Below are positions 51,291-60,760 of a stretch of DNA of 64,000 nt, piece by piece (the first letter of the stretch is position 1; the number at the start of each line of letters is the position of its first letter). Source of the stretch: an uncultured Faecalibacterium sp. (GTDB lineage: Bacteria; Bacillota; Clostridia; Oscillospirales; Ruminococcaceae); contig UQDV01000001.1 in NCBI GenBank assembly GCA_900539945.1, positions 96,543-160,542 of the forward strand, written 5' to 3'. The notes below the pieces were generated by a model. It saw only the letters and a list, made by a program, of their open reading frames with translations, was not told the DNA's origin and did no database searches. The translations under genes were made by a program, and so were the position numbers.

Positions 51291-52040
51291 TTATCCCTCC
51301 AATTGTGTATACTGCTTGACTGCGCAGAAGAAATAGCGCTGGCTATCCTCGGTCAGGGGGCCGAAGGTCTCGCCGTCGCAGACGCTTTCCAGCGCAAAGC
51401 CGTGCTTTTCCAGCGTGGCACGGATGGTGTCCAGGTCGTAGGTGTACTCGCAGAATTCCTCGTGGAAGTGCTCACCCGTCTCGTGGTAGTCGATGTCCAC
51501 GGTGATCTCCACCTTCCGGTCGGCGGCATTGTAGTGGTTGCGCCACACACAGGAAGCGTCCTCTTCCTCAAAGGTGAATTCGTTTTCGCCCAGCACGTTC
51601 TGGTGCTTGTAGGGGGTATTCATGTCAAACAGGAACACGCCGCCCTTTTCCATAAAGAACCCGGCATTCGCAATGGCCGTGTCCAGATCCGGGATATGGT
51701 TGAAAGTGTCAAAGGTTGACACCGCCGCCCGGATGGTGCCGTACAGGTCCAGCTTCAGCAGGTCCTGCCGCAGCAGCAGCAGTCCCCCGGAAAGGCCCAG
51801 CTGCTCCGCCTTGTCCCGTACCACGCAGAGCATCTCCTCCGACTGGTCGATGCCGATCATATCGTAGCCTGCCTGGGTCAGCATCAGGGTCAGTTCCCCG
51901 GTACCGCAGCCCAAGTCCGCCAGGATGCCGTCCCGGATGCCGTGGGCTTCCAGCTGGCTGTGGATGTGGCTATAAAGGGCGTCGTAGTCGGCTTCGCCGT
52001 TGAACTCATCGTAAAAATAGGCAAATTCGTTGTACGCCAT
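51291..52040 (-). CDS. Class I SAM-dependent methyltransferase
   Basis: A 249-residue methyltransferase. Motif I ILADLGCGTGELTLMLTQAG, the acidic residue after strand 2 in MIGIDQSEEML, and motif post-I RAAVSTFDTFNHI are clear. The family of small-molecule or tRNA methyltransferases found beside engB in clostridia; substrate unknown. Four bases before hslO and five after engB, so likely one transcript. Confidence 0.85.
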   Translation of the reverse strand: MAYNEFAYFYDEFNGEADYDALYSHIHSQLEAHGIRDGILADLGCGTGELTLMLTQAGYDMIGIDQSEEMLCVVRDKAEQLGLSGGLLLLRQDLLKLDLYGTIRAAVSTFDTFNHIPDLDTAIANAGFFMEKGGVFLFDMNTPYKHQNVLGENEFTFEEEDASCVWRNHYNAADRKVEITVDIDYHETGEHFHEEFCEYTYDLDTIRATLEKHGFALESVCDGETFGPLTEDSQRYFFCAVKQYTQLEG

Positions 52041-52044
52041 GGTG

Positions 52045-52647
52045 TTACTCCGCTTCCTGGTCCTCGGCAGCCACAGCGGCGTTCAGCACCGCCTGCAGCT
52101 CCGGGATGCCATAGCCGTTCTCGCCGCTGGTCAGCACCACCTTCTGGCAGCCATAGGGGCGGCAGATATCCTCGAACTGTTCCAGCGTGGAGGCCAGCTG
52201 GCTCTTCTTGAGCTTGTCCGCCTTGGTCAGGGCCACCACATAGGGGATGCGGTGGTAATGCAGATACCGCAGCATCTGCAGGTCGTCGGCACTGGGGGCG
52301 TGGCGGCAGTCCAGCAGCTGCACCAGCAGGGTGTGATGCCGGGGGGCCTCAAAGTAGCTGTTGATCAGGTCATCCCAGCGTTCCCGGTCGGCGTTGCTGA
52401 CCTTGGCGTAGCCGTAGCCCGGCAGATCCACAAAATAGCAGTCATCCACCGCATAGAAGTTGATGGTGGCCGTCTTGCCCGGGGTGCTGGACACACGGGC
52501 CAGGTTTTTGCGGCCGCACAGCTTGTTGATCAGGCTGGATTTGCCCACGTTGGACCGCCCCGAAAAACTCAACTCCGGGCGGTCACTCTCGGGCAGCTGG
52601 CTGGAAATGCCGTAGCTGGCAATAAAATCAGCTTTGTTGAAGATCAT
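52045..52647 (-). CDS. engB: Ribosome biogenesis GTP-binding protein EngB (YsxC)
   Basis: Essential 50S-assembly GTPase, 200 residues. G1 GRSNVGKSSLIN, G2 Thr in STPGKTATINFY, G3 DLPGYGYAK, G4 TKADKL. Directly downstream of lon, the same lon-engB order as in B. subtilis (lonA-ysxC). Confidence 0.97.
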   Translation of the reverse strand: MIFNKADFIASYGISSQLPESDRPELSFSGRSNVGKSSLINKLCGRKNLARVSSTPGKTATINFYAVDDCYFVDLPGYGYAKVSNADRERWDDLINSYFEAPRHHTLLVQLLDCRHAPSADDLQMLRYLHYHRIPYVVALTKADKLKKSQLASTLEQFEDICRPYGCQKVVLTSGENGYGIPELQAVLNAAVAAEDQEAE

Positions 52648-52668
52648 GGGGGATTCCTTTCTGTTTTG

Positions 52669-55128
52669 TCAGCAGACCGCCCCGGTCTGGGGCTTTTCGG
52701 CAACAGGGGGCACCAGGCTCTCCCCTGCCGGGGCCTTTTTGCGGCTGCGGCTGGCCGGAGCCTTGGCCTTTTTGGCGCTCGTCGGCTTGAGCAGCGCGGC
52801 GTTCAGCACCTGGGTCAGGTTCTGCATGGGCAGGAAGGTCAAATTCTTCTTGACCTCATCGTCCACCTCGTACAGATCCGGCTCGTTGTCCTTGGGGATC
52901 AGCACCGTCTTCATGCCCTCGCGGTAGGCTGCCATGCTCTTTTCCCGGAGGCCGCCGATGGGCAGCACGTTGCCGTGCAGGGTGATCTCGCCCGTCATGG
53001 CCACATCCCCACGCACCGGCAGGCCGGACAGGCAGGACACCAGGGCGGTGGTCAGGGTGACACCGGCCGAGGGACCGTCCTTGGGCACAGCACCTTCCGG
53101 GGCGTGGATGTGCAGGTCGCACTTCTTGAGCCGCTCCGGGTCGATGCCGTATTCCAGCGCATGGACCCGCACCCAGGTGACAGCCAGCTGAGCGCTCTCC
53201 TTCATCACATCGCCCAGCGAACCGGTCACCGTGATCTTGCCGCTGCCGTTGTCGATGACCTGCACCTCAATGGGCAGGGTCTCGCCGCCCACACTGGTCC
53301 AGGCCAGACCGTTGGCGATGCCCACGGCATTGGTGCGGTTGAGAAAGTCGGGCTTGACGAAGCGGGGGCCCAGCAGATCTTCCAGCATGGAGCCGGTGAC
53401 CGACACCGTCTCCGCCTCGCCGGATGCGATCTTGCGGGCGCACTTGCGGAGCACGCTGGTAATGGTGCGTTCCAGATTGCGCACGCCGGCTTCGCGGGTG
53501 TAGCCATCAATGATGCCGTACAGGGCACTCTGGCTCAGGGTGACCTTGCCGGTCAGGCCGCAGGCCTTGAGCTGCTTGGGCAGCAGATGCTTGCGGGCAA
53601 TGTTGTATTTTTCCACGCGGGTGTAGCTGGGCAGCTCGATGACGTCCATGCGGTCGCGCAGGGGGCCGGGGATGCTGCCCAGATCGTTGGCCGTGGTGAT
53701 GAAGAGCACATGGCTCAGGTCGAACGGGATGTCCAGGAAGTGGTCGTTGAAGGTGCTGTTCTGCTCGGGGTCCAGTGCCTCCAGCAGAGCTGCCGCCGGG
53801 TCGCCCCGGAAGTCACCGGCCAGCTTGTCGATCTCGTCCAGCAGCATCAGAGGGTTCGAGCTCTTGGCGGTGATCATGGCACTGATGATCTTGCCGGGCA
53901 TGGCACCGATGTAGGTGCGGCGGTGGCCGCGGATCTCGGCTTCATCCCGCACGCCGCCCAGACTGATGCGCACATACTTGCGGCCCAGACTTTCGGCGAT
54001 GGAACGTGCAATGCTGGTCTTGCCGACGCCCGGAGGGCCGACCAGGCAGATGATCTGCGCCTTGACGTCCGGAGCCAGCTTGCGCACGGCCAGCGTTTCC
54101 AGAATGCGGTCCTTGACCTTTTTCAGGCCGTAGTGGTCGCGGTCCAGGATCTGCTGGGCACGGTTGATGTCCAGATCATCCTCGGTATAGCTGTTCCACG
54201 GCAGGTCCAGGCAGGTGTCCAGATAGGTGCGGATGACGGTGGCTTCCTGATTGGAGCCCTGCATCTTGGACAGGCGGTCCACTTCCTTGAGCAGCTTTTT
54301 CTCGCTGTCCTCGGCCAGATGCAGTGCCGTGATCTTGCGGCGGTACTCGTCGGCCTCGGCGTGGGTGTCGTCCCCCTCGCCCAGCTCATCGCTGATGACG
54401 TGCAGCTGCTCGTGCAGGTAGTAGTCGCGCTGGTTCTTGTCCATGGACTCGTTGACCTTGTCCGCGATCTCCTTCTCGATCTTCATCACCTGGCACTCGC
54501 GGCGCAGCATCTCCACAAGACGCTGCAGACGGCCCGCGAGGGTGTTCTCGTTCATCACAGCCTGCTTGTCCTCGTAGCGGAACAGCAGGTTTGCGGGCAT
54601 GTACTCGCTGAGGAACTCCGGGTCGGTACTGGACACGATGGTAAACACCACGTCCTTGGCCAGACGCGGGTTCATGCCCAGATACTCGTCAAAGCTGCTC
54701 TTCAGGGCGCGCAGCAGGGCTTCAGTCTCCACGGCGTCCTCGGTCTTGCCGACACGCACCGGGGCCGGGCGCACGGAAGCCAGCAGGAAATCGCCGGTGG
54801 TGTCCAGATCGGTGAGCTTGGCGCGGTACTTGCCCTCCACCAGAACCTTGACCAGATCATCCGAGACGCGCAGCACCTGCTTGACCTCAGCCACGACGCC
54901 GTAAGCAAACAGATCCTCCTGGGTGGGGTCACTGAGCTCCATCTCCTTCTGCGCCACAAGGAACACATTGGAGTTGTTGGCCATGGCCCATTCCACGGCG
55001 GCAATGCTCTTTTCGCGGCCCACCTCAAAGTGGACCAGATTATTCGGGAATACGACCAGCCCGCGCAGGGCGATGGCAGGCAGATGCAGTTCCCGGCGCT
55101 CTGCCTTGATCGTTACTTTTTCAGACAT
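52669..55128 (-). CDS. lon: ATP-dependent protease Lon
   Basis: AAA+ serine protease, 819 residues. N-terminal LON domain, Walker [17 protein letters not shown], Walker [10 protein letters not shown], protease domain with catalytic Ser687 in KDGPSAG and Lys730 in GLREKSM (43 residues apart, as in E. coli Lon). The last 35 residues are basic and Pro/Ala-rich. Promoter at 55223-55250. Confidence 0.98.
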   Translation of the reverse strand: MSEKVTIKAERRELHLPAIALRGLVVFPNNLVHFEVGREKSIAAVEWAMANNSNVFLVAQKEMELSDPTQEDLFAYGVVAEVKQVLRVSDDLVKVLVEGKYRAKLTDLDTTGDFLLASVRPAPVRVGKTEDAVETEALLRALKSSFDEYLGMNPRLAKDVVFTIVSSTDPEFLSEYMPANLLFRYEDKQAVMNENTLAGRLQRLVEMLRRECQVMKIEKEIADKVNESMDKNQRDYYLHEQLHVISDELGEGDDTHAEADEYRRKITALHLAEDSEKKLLKEVDRLSKMQGSNQEATVIRTYLDTCLDLPWNSYTEDDLDINRAQQILDRDHYGLKKVKDRILETLAVRKLAPDVKAQIICLVGPPGVGKTSIARSIAESLGRKYVRISLGGVRDEAEIRGHRRTYIGAMPGKIISAMITAKSSNPLMLLDEIDKLAGDFRGDPAAALLEALDPEQNSTFNDHFLDIPFDLSHVLFITTANDLGSIPGPLRDRMDVIELPSYTRVEKYNIARKHLLPKQLKACGLTGKVTLSQSALYGIIDGYTREAGVRNLERTITSVLRKCARKIASGEAETVSVTGSMLEDLLGPRFVKPDFLNRTNAVGIANGLAWTSVGGETLPIEVQVIDNGSGKITVTGSLGDVMKESAQLAVTWVRVHALEYGIDPERLKKCDLHIHAPEGAVPKDGPSAGVTLTTALVSCLSGLPVRGDVAMTGEITLHGNVLPIGGLREKSMAAYREGMKTVLIPKDNEPDLYEVDDEVKKNLTFLPMQNLTQVLNAALLKPTSAKKAKAPASRSRKKAPAGESLVPPVAEKPQTGAVC

Positions 55129-55222
55129 GATGCAAACACCTCCCGGCTGCCGATGGATGGTTCTGTCCGGCAGCCCTGTCAGTCTGGGGTTTTCTCATAA
55201 AATCAAAATCGTTTGTTTCTTT

Positions 55223-55250
55223 ATTATACTGATTTCCGGTCAAAATGCAA
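55223..55250 (-). promoter_or_regulatory. Sigma-A promoter of lon
   Basis: Minus strand: TTGCAT at 55250-55245, 16-base spacer, perfect TATAAT at 55228-55223; leader about 88 bases. No CtsR or CIRCE repeat is seen near it. Confidence 0.75.
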
Positions 55251-55271
55251 CCGCTGCCGCAGTGGCGTCGG

Positions 55272-55817
55272 TTATTCGCCCCGCTTTTCGCGGGTGCTGA
55301 ACCCCAGCCGCCCCAGTGCCGGCAGCAGTGCCTTGAGGGTAATGGACGTCAGTGCGCCCATTACCAGGCCCAGCACCAGCATGACCGGCGCATAGTACAG
55401 TGACAGCGACGACGAGATGATAACGCCGGCTCCCAGCAGCTGCCCCACATTGTGGGCCAGTGCGCCGCAAACCGAAAGGATGAACCAGGTGGGCCGCACC
55501 GGCACCACATAGTACAGCACGGCCATGACCAGCAGCGACAACAGGCCGCCGCACAGCGAGAGGAACCCCGCCGTGAAGCCGGACACCAGAAAAACGAACA
55601 GTGCCTTGAGCACGTCCAGCACCAGCGCCTGCTTGACACCCATGAAGAACAGAGCGTACATTACCACGATGTTGGCAAGGCCCAGCTTCATGCCGGGCAG
55701 AAGACCCGGAATGACCAGCGAGCCTTCAATGAACGAAAGCGCCATGGCCAGCGCAAACAATAGGCCCGACAGGGCGATGTGCCGCGTCTTTTCATAGCTG
55801 CGATGATTTTTTGGCAT
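55272..55817 (-). CDS. Gx transporter / heptaprenyl diphosphate synthase component I-like membrane protein
   Basis: A 181-residue protein with five or six membrane segments and the pattern SFIEGSLVIPGLLPGMKLGLANIVVMYALF, typical of the Gx/Hpre_diP_synt_I family (ECF substrate-binding-like fold). Start at the ATG 8 bases after AGGAG. It follows the ABC-F gene after 13 bases. In other clostridia the family pairs with an FMN-binding/NusG-like protein, which is not seen here. Substrate unknown. Confidence 0.8.
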   Translation of the reverse strand: MPKNHRSYEKTRHIALSGLLFALAMALSFIEGSLVIPGLLPGMKLGLANIVVMYALFFMGVKQALVLDVLKALFVFLVSGFTAGFLSLCGGLLSLLVMAVLYYVVPVRPTWFILSVCGALAHNVGQLLGAGVIISSSLSLYYAPVMLVLGLVMGALTSITLKALLPALGRLGFSTREKRGE

Positions 55818-55830
55818 GGGAGACGCTCCT

Positions 55831-57723
55831 TTACTCTTCGGCCTGGGACTGTTCGTAGCATTCCTGCTCTTCCATGGCGGCCTCCCATGCGGCAAACAGC
55901 TCTTCCTGATGGAAACGCAGGTCGCTGAGCTCGTCGCTCTTCTGGCGCAGCAGGTCGGGGTCGTTGTATACCTCCGGGGAGTTGATCTCGTTGTCCAGCT
56001 CCACTTCCCGGGCACCGCAGGCCTCCATCTCGTCCTCGCAGGCCTTGATCTTTGCCCGCAGCTCCGCACGGCGGCGGCGCTGCTCCTTGCCATAGCCCAC
56101 CTTGGCAGGGCCGGCGTCCTTCTGGACCGCTGGGGCCGGGGTGCCACGGCCCATCAGGGCGTCGTAGCTGGGGTAAAGGGTGGCCTTGCCGTTTTCCAGA
56201 TACAAAATCGGGCAGGCCAGACTGTTCATCAGGTGGCGGTCATGGGTGACCAGCAGCAGCGTGCCGGTGTAGGCCATGAGGGCCTCGGTCAGGTTCTCGC
56301 GGGTGTAGATATCCAGATGGTTCGTGGGCTCGTCCAGGAACAGCAGGTTGGGCCGCTCCAGCACGATCTCCGCAAAGCGCAGGCGGGCCAGCTCGCCGCC
56401 GGACAGTGCCTCGCAGGGCTTGAACACCGTATCGCCCCGGAAGCCCAGCTTGGCCAGATGGCTGCGCACCTCCAGCTCAGTCATACGGGGGTACTTGTTC
56501 CAGATCACGTCGATGACCCTGCCCTGTCCCAGACGGTTCTGCTGCTGGGCAAAAATGCTGGGTCGTGCACCGGTGCCCAGACGCACCATGCCGCCGGAGG
56601 GGCGGCGCTTGCCGTCCAGCACCTGCATCAGGGTGGATTTGCCCGCGCCGTTGGGGCCGGCGATGATCAGCCGCTGGCCGCGGCACACCGTATAGGTAAA
56701 GGGCTCCAGCAGGGTGCGGTCCCCGATCTTGATGGTCAGGTTCTTGAGCATCACCAGCTCGTTCCAGGGTTCCACATCGTATTCAAAGCGGAATTTGAGC
56801 TGGTTCGTCTCGTCCTTGGGTGCCTCAGTGATCTCCAGCTTTTCCAGCTGGCGGCGGCGGCTCTGGGCCATTTTGGTGGTGGAAGCACGCACAAGATTGC
56901 GGTCCACATAATCCTGCAGCTTTTCGGCCAGTGCTACGTCGGCATCGTGCTGCTTCTGGCGCAGGGCGTCAGCGGCCTCCTTCTGCGGCAGGTAAGCCGA
57001 GAAGTTGCCCTTGTAGGTGGTCATGGTCTGGAAGGAAACCTCCCAGATCTTGGTACACACATTGTCCAGGAAATAGCGGTCGTGGCTGACCACCAGCACC
57101 GCACCGGAATAGCCCTTGAGGTAATTTTCCAGCCATTCCATGGTGGCAAAGTCCAGGTGGTTGGTGGGCTCGTCCAGGATCAGCACATCCGGCTTTTCCA
57201 GCAGCAGCTTTGCCAGACGCAGCCGGGTCAGCTCACCGCCGGAAAGCACGGCAATGTTCTTTTCCCAGGTGTCCTGCGCAAAGCCCATGCCGGACAGCAC
57301 CTTTTTGATGTTGACATCCATGTTGTAGCCGTCGGCGGCATCCACGATGTTCTGCAGTGCGTCGTGCTGGGCCAGCAGGTCGGTGTTGTCGGGCTGGGCT
57401 GCCATCTTGCGCTCCAAAACCTGCATCTGGGCCATGGCGTCCAGCACCGGCGCAAAGGTGGCGCGCATTTCGCCGTAGATGTCCAGCGTGGGGTCCAGTT
57501 TGGCGTTCTGTTCCAGGTAGCCCAGCGTCACGCCATGGGTCACGCTGAATTCCCCGTCGTAGTCCTGATATTCTCCGGTCAGGATCTTGAGGAGCGTGGT
57601 CTTGCCCGCGCCGTTCTGGCCTACGATGCCGATACGGTCCTCCCGCTCGACACTGGCCGTCACATCGTGCAGCACGACTTTTTCGCCAAAGCTCTTTCCA
57701 AGTTTTTCTAAATGTATCAGCAT
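55831..57723 (-). CDS. ABC-F family ATPase (ribosome-associated)
   Basis: A 630-residue soluble protein with two ABC domains and no membrane segment. First Walker A GQNGAGKTTLLKILTG, signature LSGGELTRLRLAKLLLEKPD, EPTNHLD; second Walker A GPNGAGKSTLMQVL, signature LSGGELARLRFAEIVLERPN, EPTNHLD. The linker between domains holds the P-site tRNA-interaction motif, and a C-terminal coiled coil (about 545-625) is present as in the Uup/YdiF/YfmR types. Housekeeping translation factor rather than drug resistance is likely. Confidence 0.92.
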   Translation of the reverse strand: MLIHLEKLGKSFGEKVVLHDVTASVEREDRIGIVGQNGAGKTTLLKILTGEYQDYDGEFSVTHGVTLGYLEQNAKLDPTLDIYGEMRATFAPVLDAMAQMQVLERKMAAQPDNTDLLAQHDALQNIVDAADGYNMDVNIKKVLSGMGFAQDTWEKNIAVLSGGELTRLRLAKLLLEKPDVLILDEPTNHLDFATMEWLENYLKGYSGAVLVVSHDRYFLDNVCTKIWEVSFQTMTTYKGNFSAYLPQKEAADALRQKQHDADVALAEKLQDYVDRNLVRASTTKMAQSRRRQLEKLEITEAPKDETNQLKFRFEYDVEPWNELVMLKNLTIKIGDRTLLEPFTYTVCRGQRLIIAGPNGAGKSTLMQVLDGKRRPSGGMVRLGTGARPSIFAQQQNRLGQGRVIDVIWNKYPRMTELEVRSHLAKLGFRGDTVFKPCEALSGGELARLRFAEIVLERPNLLFLDEPTNHLDIYTRENLTEALMAYTGTLLLVTHDRHLMNSLACPILYLENGKATLYPSYDALMGRGTPAPAVQKDAGPAKVGYGKEQRRRRAELRAKIKACEDEMEACGAREVELDNEINSPEVYNDPDLLRQKSDELSDLRFHQEELFAAWEAAMEEQECYEQSQAEE

Positions 57724-57763
57724 TGTTTCAATCCATTCTGTTCTGCTGCGGTCCCGCAGGGGC

Positions 57764-58504
57764 TCAGCACTGGTGGCGGCGGTTCTTCAGTCCCACATTG
57801 GCCAGCTCGTCCTGCTCCATGACCAGCGGATAAAGTTCTTCCAGGCTGGCGATCTCGTAGGTGGGGATCACCTTGCCCGGGTTCTCGGTGTGGTTGGGGT
57901 TGAACCAGCAGGTGTCCAGCCCGGCGTTTGCACCGCCCTGGATGTCGCTGGTCAGGCTGTCGCCCACCATCAGCACATGCTCGCGGTTCTCCACGCCCAG
58001 TGCCCGCAGGGCGGCGTCAAAGATGCGTGCACCGGGCTTCTCGCAGCCCAGCTTCTCGGAGATGAACACATCCTCCATGAAGTTGGACACGCCGCTCTCG
58101 GCCAACCGCCGGGTCTGCACCTTGTGGACGCCGTTGCTCACCACGGCCAGTGTGGCCACCTCCGACAGCTCCCGCAGCACGTCCAGCACCTCGGCGTTCA
58201 TCAGGTCCGGGTGGGTGGACAGCTGCTCCAGATAATAGCGGTTCATCTCTGCGCCGTCTCCGGCGGCGTCAATGGCTTTGAGGAAGCGGCTGAACCGCTC
58301 GTTGAGCAGCTTTTCGCGGCGGATCTGGCCTTTTTCCAGCTGACGCCACAGTTCCTCATTGATAGTGCGGTAGGTCTGCACTGTTTCGGCGTCCGGCTCG
58401 ATGCCGTAGTTCACCAGCGTTTCGGCCAGCGCCTTGCTCTCGGCGGCGTCAAAGTTGAGCAGCGTATTGTCCGCATCAAACAGGATGCAATAGTATTTTG
58501 CCAT
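57764..58504 (-). CDS. yjjG: YjjG-family HAD nucleotidase
   Basis: A 246-residue HAD phosphatase. Motif I LFDADNTLLNFD (DxD with N in place of G, typical of YjjG), motif II LAVVSNGV, motif III Lys in EKLGCEKPGARIF, motif IV MVGDSLTSDIQGG. YjjG proteins dephosphorylate pyrimidine nucleotides including non-canonical ones. Follows the small ORF at 58598 on the same strand. Confidence 0.9.
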   Translation of the reverse strand: MAKYYCILFDADNTLLNFDAAESKALAETLVNYGIEPDAETVQTYRTINEELWRQLEKGQIRREKLLNERFSRFLKAIDAAGDGAEMNRYYLEQLSTHPDLMNAEVLDVLRELSEVATLAVVSNGVHKVQTRRLAESGVSNFMEDVFISEKLGCEKPGARIFDAALRALGVENREHVLMVGDSLTSDIQGGANAGLDTCWFNPNHTENPGKVIPTYEIASLEELYPLVMEQDELANVGLKNRRHQC

Positions 58505-58560
58505 AATATCCCCTCATTTCCTTTTCCGGCCCGCTTTGCAGGGCGGGCATTACAACAGGG

Positions 58561-58595
58561 AGAAGCCAGCCCTGCGGTGGGCAGAGCTGGCTTCT
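58561..58595. terminator. Hairpin after the 73-residue ORF
   Basis: AGAAGCCAGC and GCTGGCTTCT form a 10-bp stem just past the stop at 58598. T-runs are absent on both strands, so a terminator role is uncertain. Confidence 0.4.
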
Positions 58596-58597
58596 GT

Positions 58598-58819
58598 TCA
58601 TTCCGAAATCATTTCATACGCCTGTACGTCGGTTTGTTCCGGTTTGTTTTCTGAACAGGTTGTTTGGGCGGTGCAGGGAGTGGCATTGCATTTCTGCATT
58701 TCCTCCTCCAGTGCACCGTTTTCTACATTTTCCCAATCGGTATCGTAGTAATCCACGCTGCCGTCGGTCACATCTTCTGCACCGGGCAGGCCCGGCACCC
58801 GCGGCTCTTCCCAGAACAT
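58598..58819 (-). CDS. Small acidic protein of unknown function
   Basis: A 73-residue acidic protein (many Glu/Asp, three Cys, no membrane segment). A good ribosome site GGGAGG lies 7 bases before the ATG, and a hairpin follows the stop, which argues that it is translated. Tyr/Asp-rich middle (DYYDTDWENVENG). I do not recognise a family. It lies between the SGNH hydrolase and yjjG on the same strand. Confidence 0.55.
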   Translation of the reverse strand: MFWEEPRVPGLPGAEDVTDGSVDYYDTDWENVENGALEEEMQKCNATPCTAQTTCSENKPEQTDVQAYEMISE

Positions 58820-58874
58820 CAAACCGCCTCCCTTCCCCTCAGCCTATGCGGCGCAGGGGCAAAGGGTTCTGCGC

Positions 58875-60728
58875 TCAGGAGCGGGCTGCCGGTTCTTCGG
58901 CCGTGTCATTTTCGGCTTCTGCCTTGGGAGCCGGGCTCTCAGAGGAAGCACTGCTGTGAGAGCTGCTTTCGGAGCTGCTGTGGGAGGAACTGGCGGCCGC
59001 ACTGCTGCTGTGCGAGGTGCTGCCGCTCCCGGCTTCCGACGAGGAACCGCTGTGAGACGAGCTGCCGCTGTGGGAGGAGCTGGTGCTCTCGGCCCCGTTG
59101 GAGCTGCTGACGGATTCCTTTTCCGACGAAGAAGAGGAAGAAGAACCGGATGTACTTCCGGAGGAAGCCCCGGAAGAAGTGCTGGAAGAACCAGACGAAG
59201 AAGAGCTGCTGCCCGAAGAGCCGGAGCTGCCGGAAGAACTGCTAGAAGAGCCCGAAGAAGCTGCCGGGGCACCGGGCACCGTGATCTCCAGCGTGTTGCT
59301 GGTGACGGTGCTGCCGTTGTAGCTCACCACTGCGTAGACCTTGAAGGTAGTGCCCTGCATCTCAGCCGTAATGGGCACCGTCACGCTGGTCTGGCCTGCG
59401 GCAGAAGCAGCCTCCACACCGTTGGCATACCAGCGGATGGAATCTGCCTCCAGATACTTGCCGCTGATCTTCGCGTGGAAGGTGCAGCTGCCGCCCACTG
59501 CAGCCTTGCCGCTGCTGCTGATCTGCACCGAGGCGGCAGCAAATACGGCGGTCACATCCAGATTCTGCTTGAAGTTGGCATCCGTGCGGGTCTTGTTGGT
59601 CACGCCGTCGCTCCACTTGACGAACACATGGCCCGATGCCGGGACCGCCGTGACGCTGACCGACTGGCTTGCACCGACGCTGTAGGTCAGTGTGGTCTTG
59701 CCGTTGTCATTGCCGGCGCTCAGGGTACCGCCGCCGGTCTTATCCACGCGGTAGGATGCCTGATACTGGGTGGTGTCCTCCTGCACTTCGGAAGAAGAGG
59801 AGGTCACCTCACTGCTGGACGAAGCCACAGCAGAACTGGGATCGGGCACATATTCGGCGCGGCGGGGAATGTTGTTGGTGTCCGGGCGGCGGTCCTCGGT
59901 CTCGTAGGCATGGGTGCACAGGTAGTTCAGCAGCACCTTCAGGCCGGAGGTCTTGAGGTGGATGTCGCCGCTCTGGTAATAGTCGGCGTTGCCGTAGCCG
60001 GTGGAATCCTTGAGGGCTTCGGCCGTGTTGAGGAACTTCAGGCCCATTTCCTCACACATGGACAGCAATGCCATATTGAAGTCGTCGATCCTGGTCTGGT
60101 CCATGTTGGGATAGTTGGAGTGGTCGGCAGGCACCGGCGGCACCGTGTTGACGATGATGTCGGTGTAGGGGTAGCTGGTCTGGATGGCCTGCACCAGCTG
60201 CTTGTAATTGCTGATGAAATCCTCCACGGCCATGCCGGTGTCGTTGGTGCCCAGCATGATGACCACACGGCGGGGCTTCATCTTGGCCACAGCTTCCGCG
60301 ATGGTGTAGCGGCTGCTGTCCTTTTTAAAGGTAACGATGCCCTCGTTCAGGGCAGCACTTGTGCCAATGCCCTCCTTGGCGCAGAACTGCTGCAGGCTGA
60401 TCAGGCCGTTGGCATACAGACGCACCGTGTTGGAATCGCCGATGAACAGCGTCTCACTCTGGTATGCGTCACCCGCGTCCGCCGTCTCGGGGAGCAGTGC
60501 ACTGGACTGTTCGTTGATCTGGTAATGGTCGGCGATGTTTGCATCATCCGCAGGCTGCTCGGTGCCCGGCTGCTCCGAAGAGGCAGCCGGTTCCTTGCCA
60601 CGATGGATCAGGACAAGGGTGATGCCAATGGTCAGCAGCGCCGCCAGTGCACACACAATGCACACCAGCACTGCCTGCTTCTGCATGGGCGTCAGCGACT
60701 GTTTTTCCGGTTGTGTATTCTGTCTCAT
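58875..60728 (-). CDS. SGNH/GDSL hydrolase with Ig-like repeats and Ser-rich tail
   Basis: A 617-residue cell-surface protein. N-terminal membrane segment (about 18-40), then an SGNH hydrolase domain: block I LFIGDSNTVRLY, block III IMLGTNDTG, block V SGDIHLKTSG, so the catalytic Ser, Gly, Asn and Asp/His are present. After a Ser/Glu linker come an InlB-repeat-like module (VSVTAVPASGHVFVKWSDGV) and an Ig-like module, then about 130 residues that are mostly Ser with Gly, Glu and His. No LPXTG motif; the anchor is the N-terminal segment. Start at 60728 or four codons earlier. Likely a surface esterase or deacetylase; substrate unknown. Confidence 0.82.
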   Translation of the reverse strand: MRQNTQPEKQSLTPMQKQAVLVCIVCALAALLTIGITLVLIHRGKEPAASSEQPGTEQPADDANIADHYQINEQSSALLPETADAGDAYQSETLFIGDSNTVRLYANGLISLQQFCAKEGIGTSAALNEGIVTFKKDSSRYTIAEAVAKMKPRRVVIMLGTNDTGMAVEDFISNYKQLVQAIQTSYPYTDIIVNTVPPVPADHSNYPNMDQTRIDDFNMALLSMCEEMGLKFLNTAEALKDSTGYGNADYYQSGDIHLKTSGLKVLLNYLCTHAYETEDRRPDTNNIPRRAEYVPDPSSAVASSSSEVTSSSSEVQEDTTQYQASYRVDKTGGGTLSAGNDNGKTTLTYSVGASQSVSVTAVPASGHVFVKWSDGVTNKTRTDANFKQNLDVTAVFAAASVQISSSGKAAVGGSCTFHAKISGKYLEADSIRWYANGVEAASAAGQTSVTVPITAEMQGTTFKVYAVVSYNGSTVTSNTLEITVPGAPAASSGSSSSSSGSSGSSGSSSSSSGSSSTSSGASSGSTSGSSSSSSSEKESVSSSNGAESTSSSHSGSSSHSGSSSEAGSGSTSHSSSAAASSSHSSSESSSHSSASSESPAPKAEAENDTAEEPAARS

Positions 60729-60760
60729 AGTTTTCACCATTCCCTTTATTGCGCGTTGTT

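Noticed and set aside
55129..55271. Heat-shock operator (CIRCE or CtsR box) before lon
   Set aside because: No TTAGCACTC-N9-GAGTGCTAA or direct GGTCAAA repeats are present; only a sigma-A promoter is seen.
58890..59270. Possible tandem-repeat or CRISPR-like array
   Set aside because: The repetition comes from Ser codons in the tail of the SGNH protein; there are no fixed repeat and spacer units.
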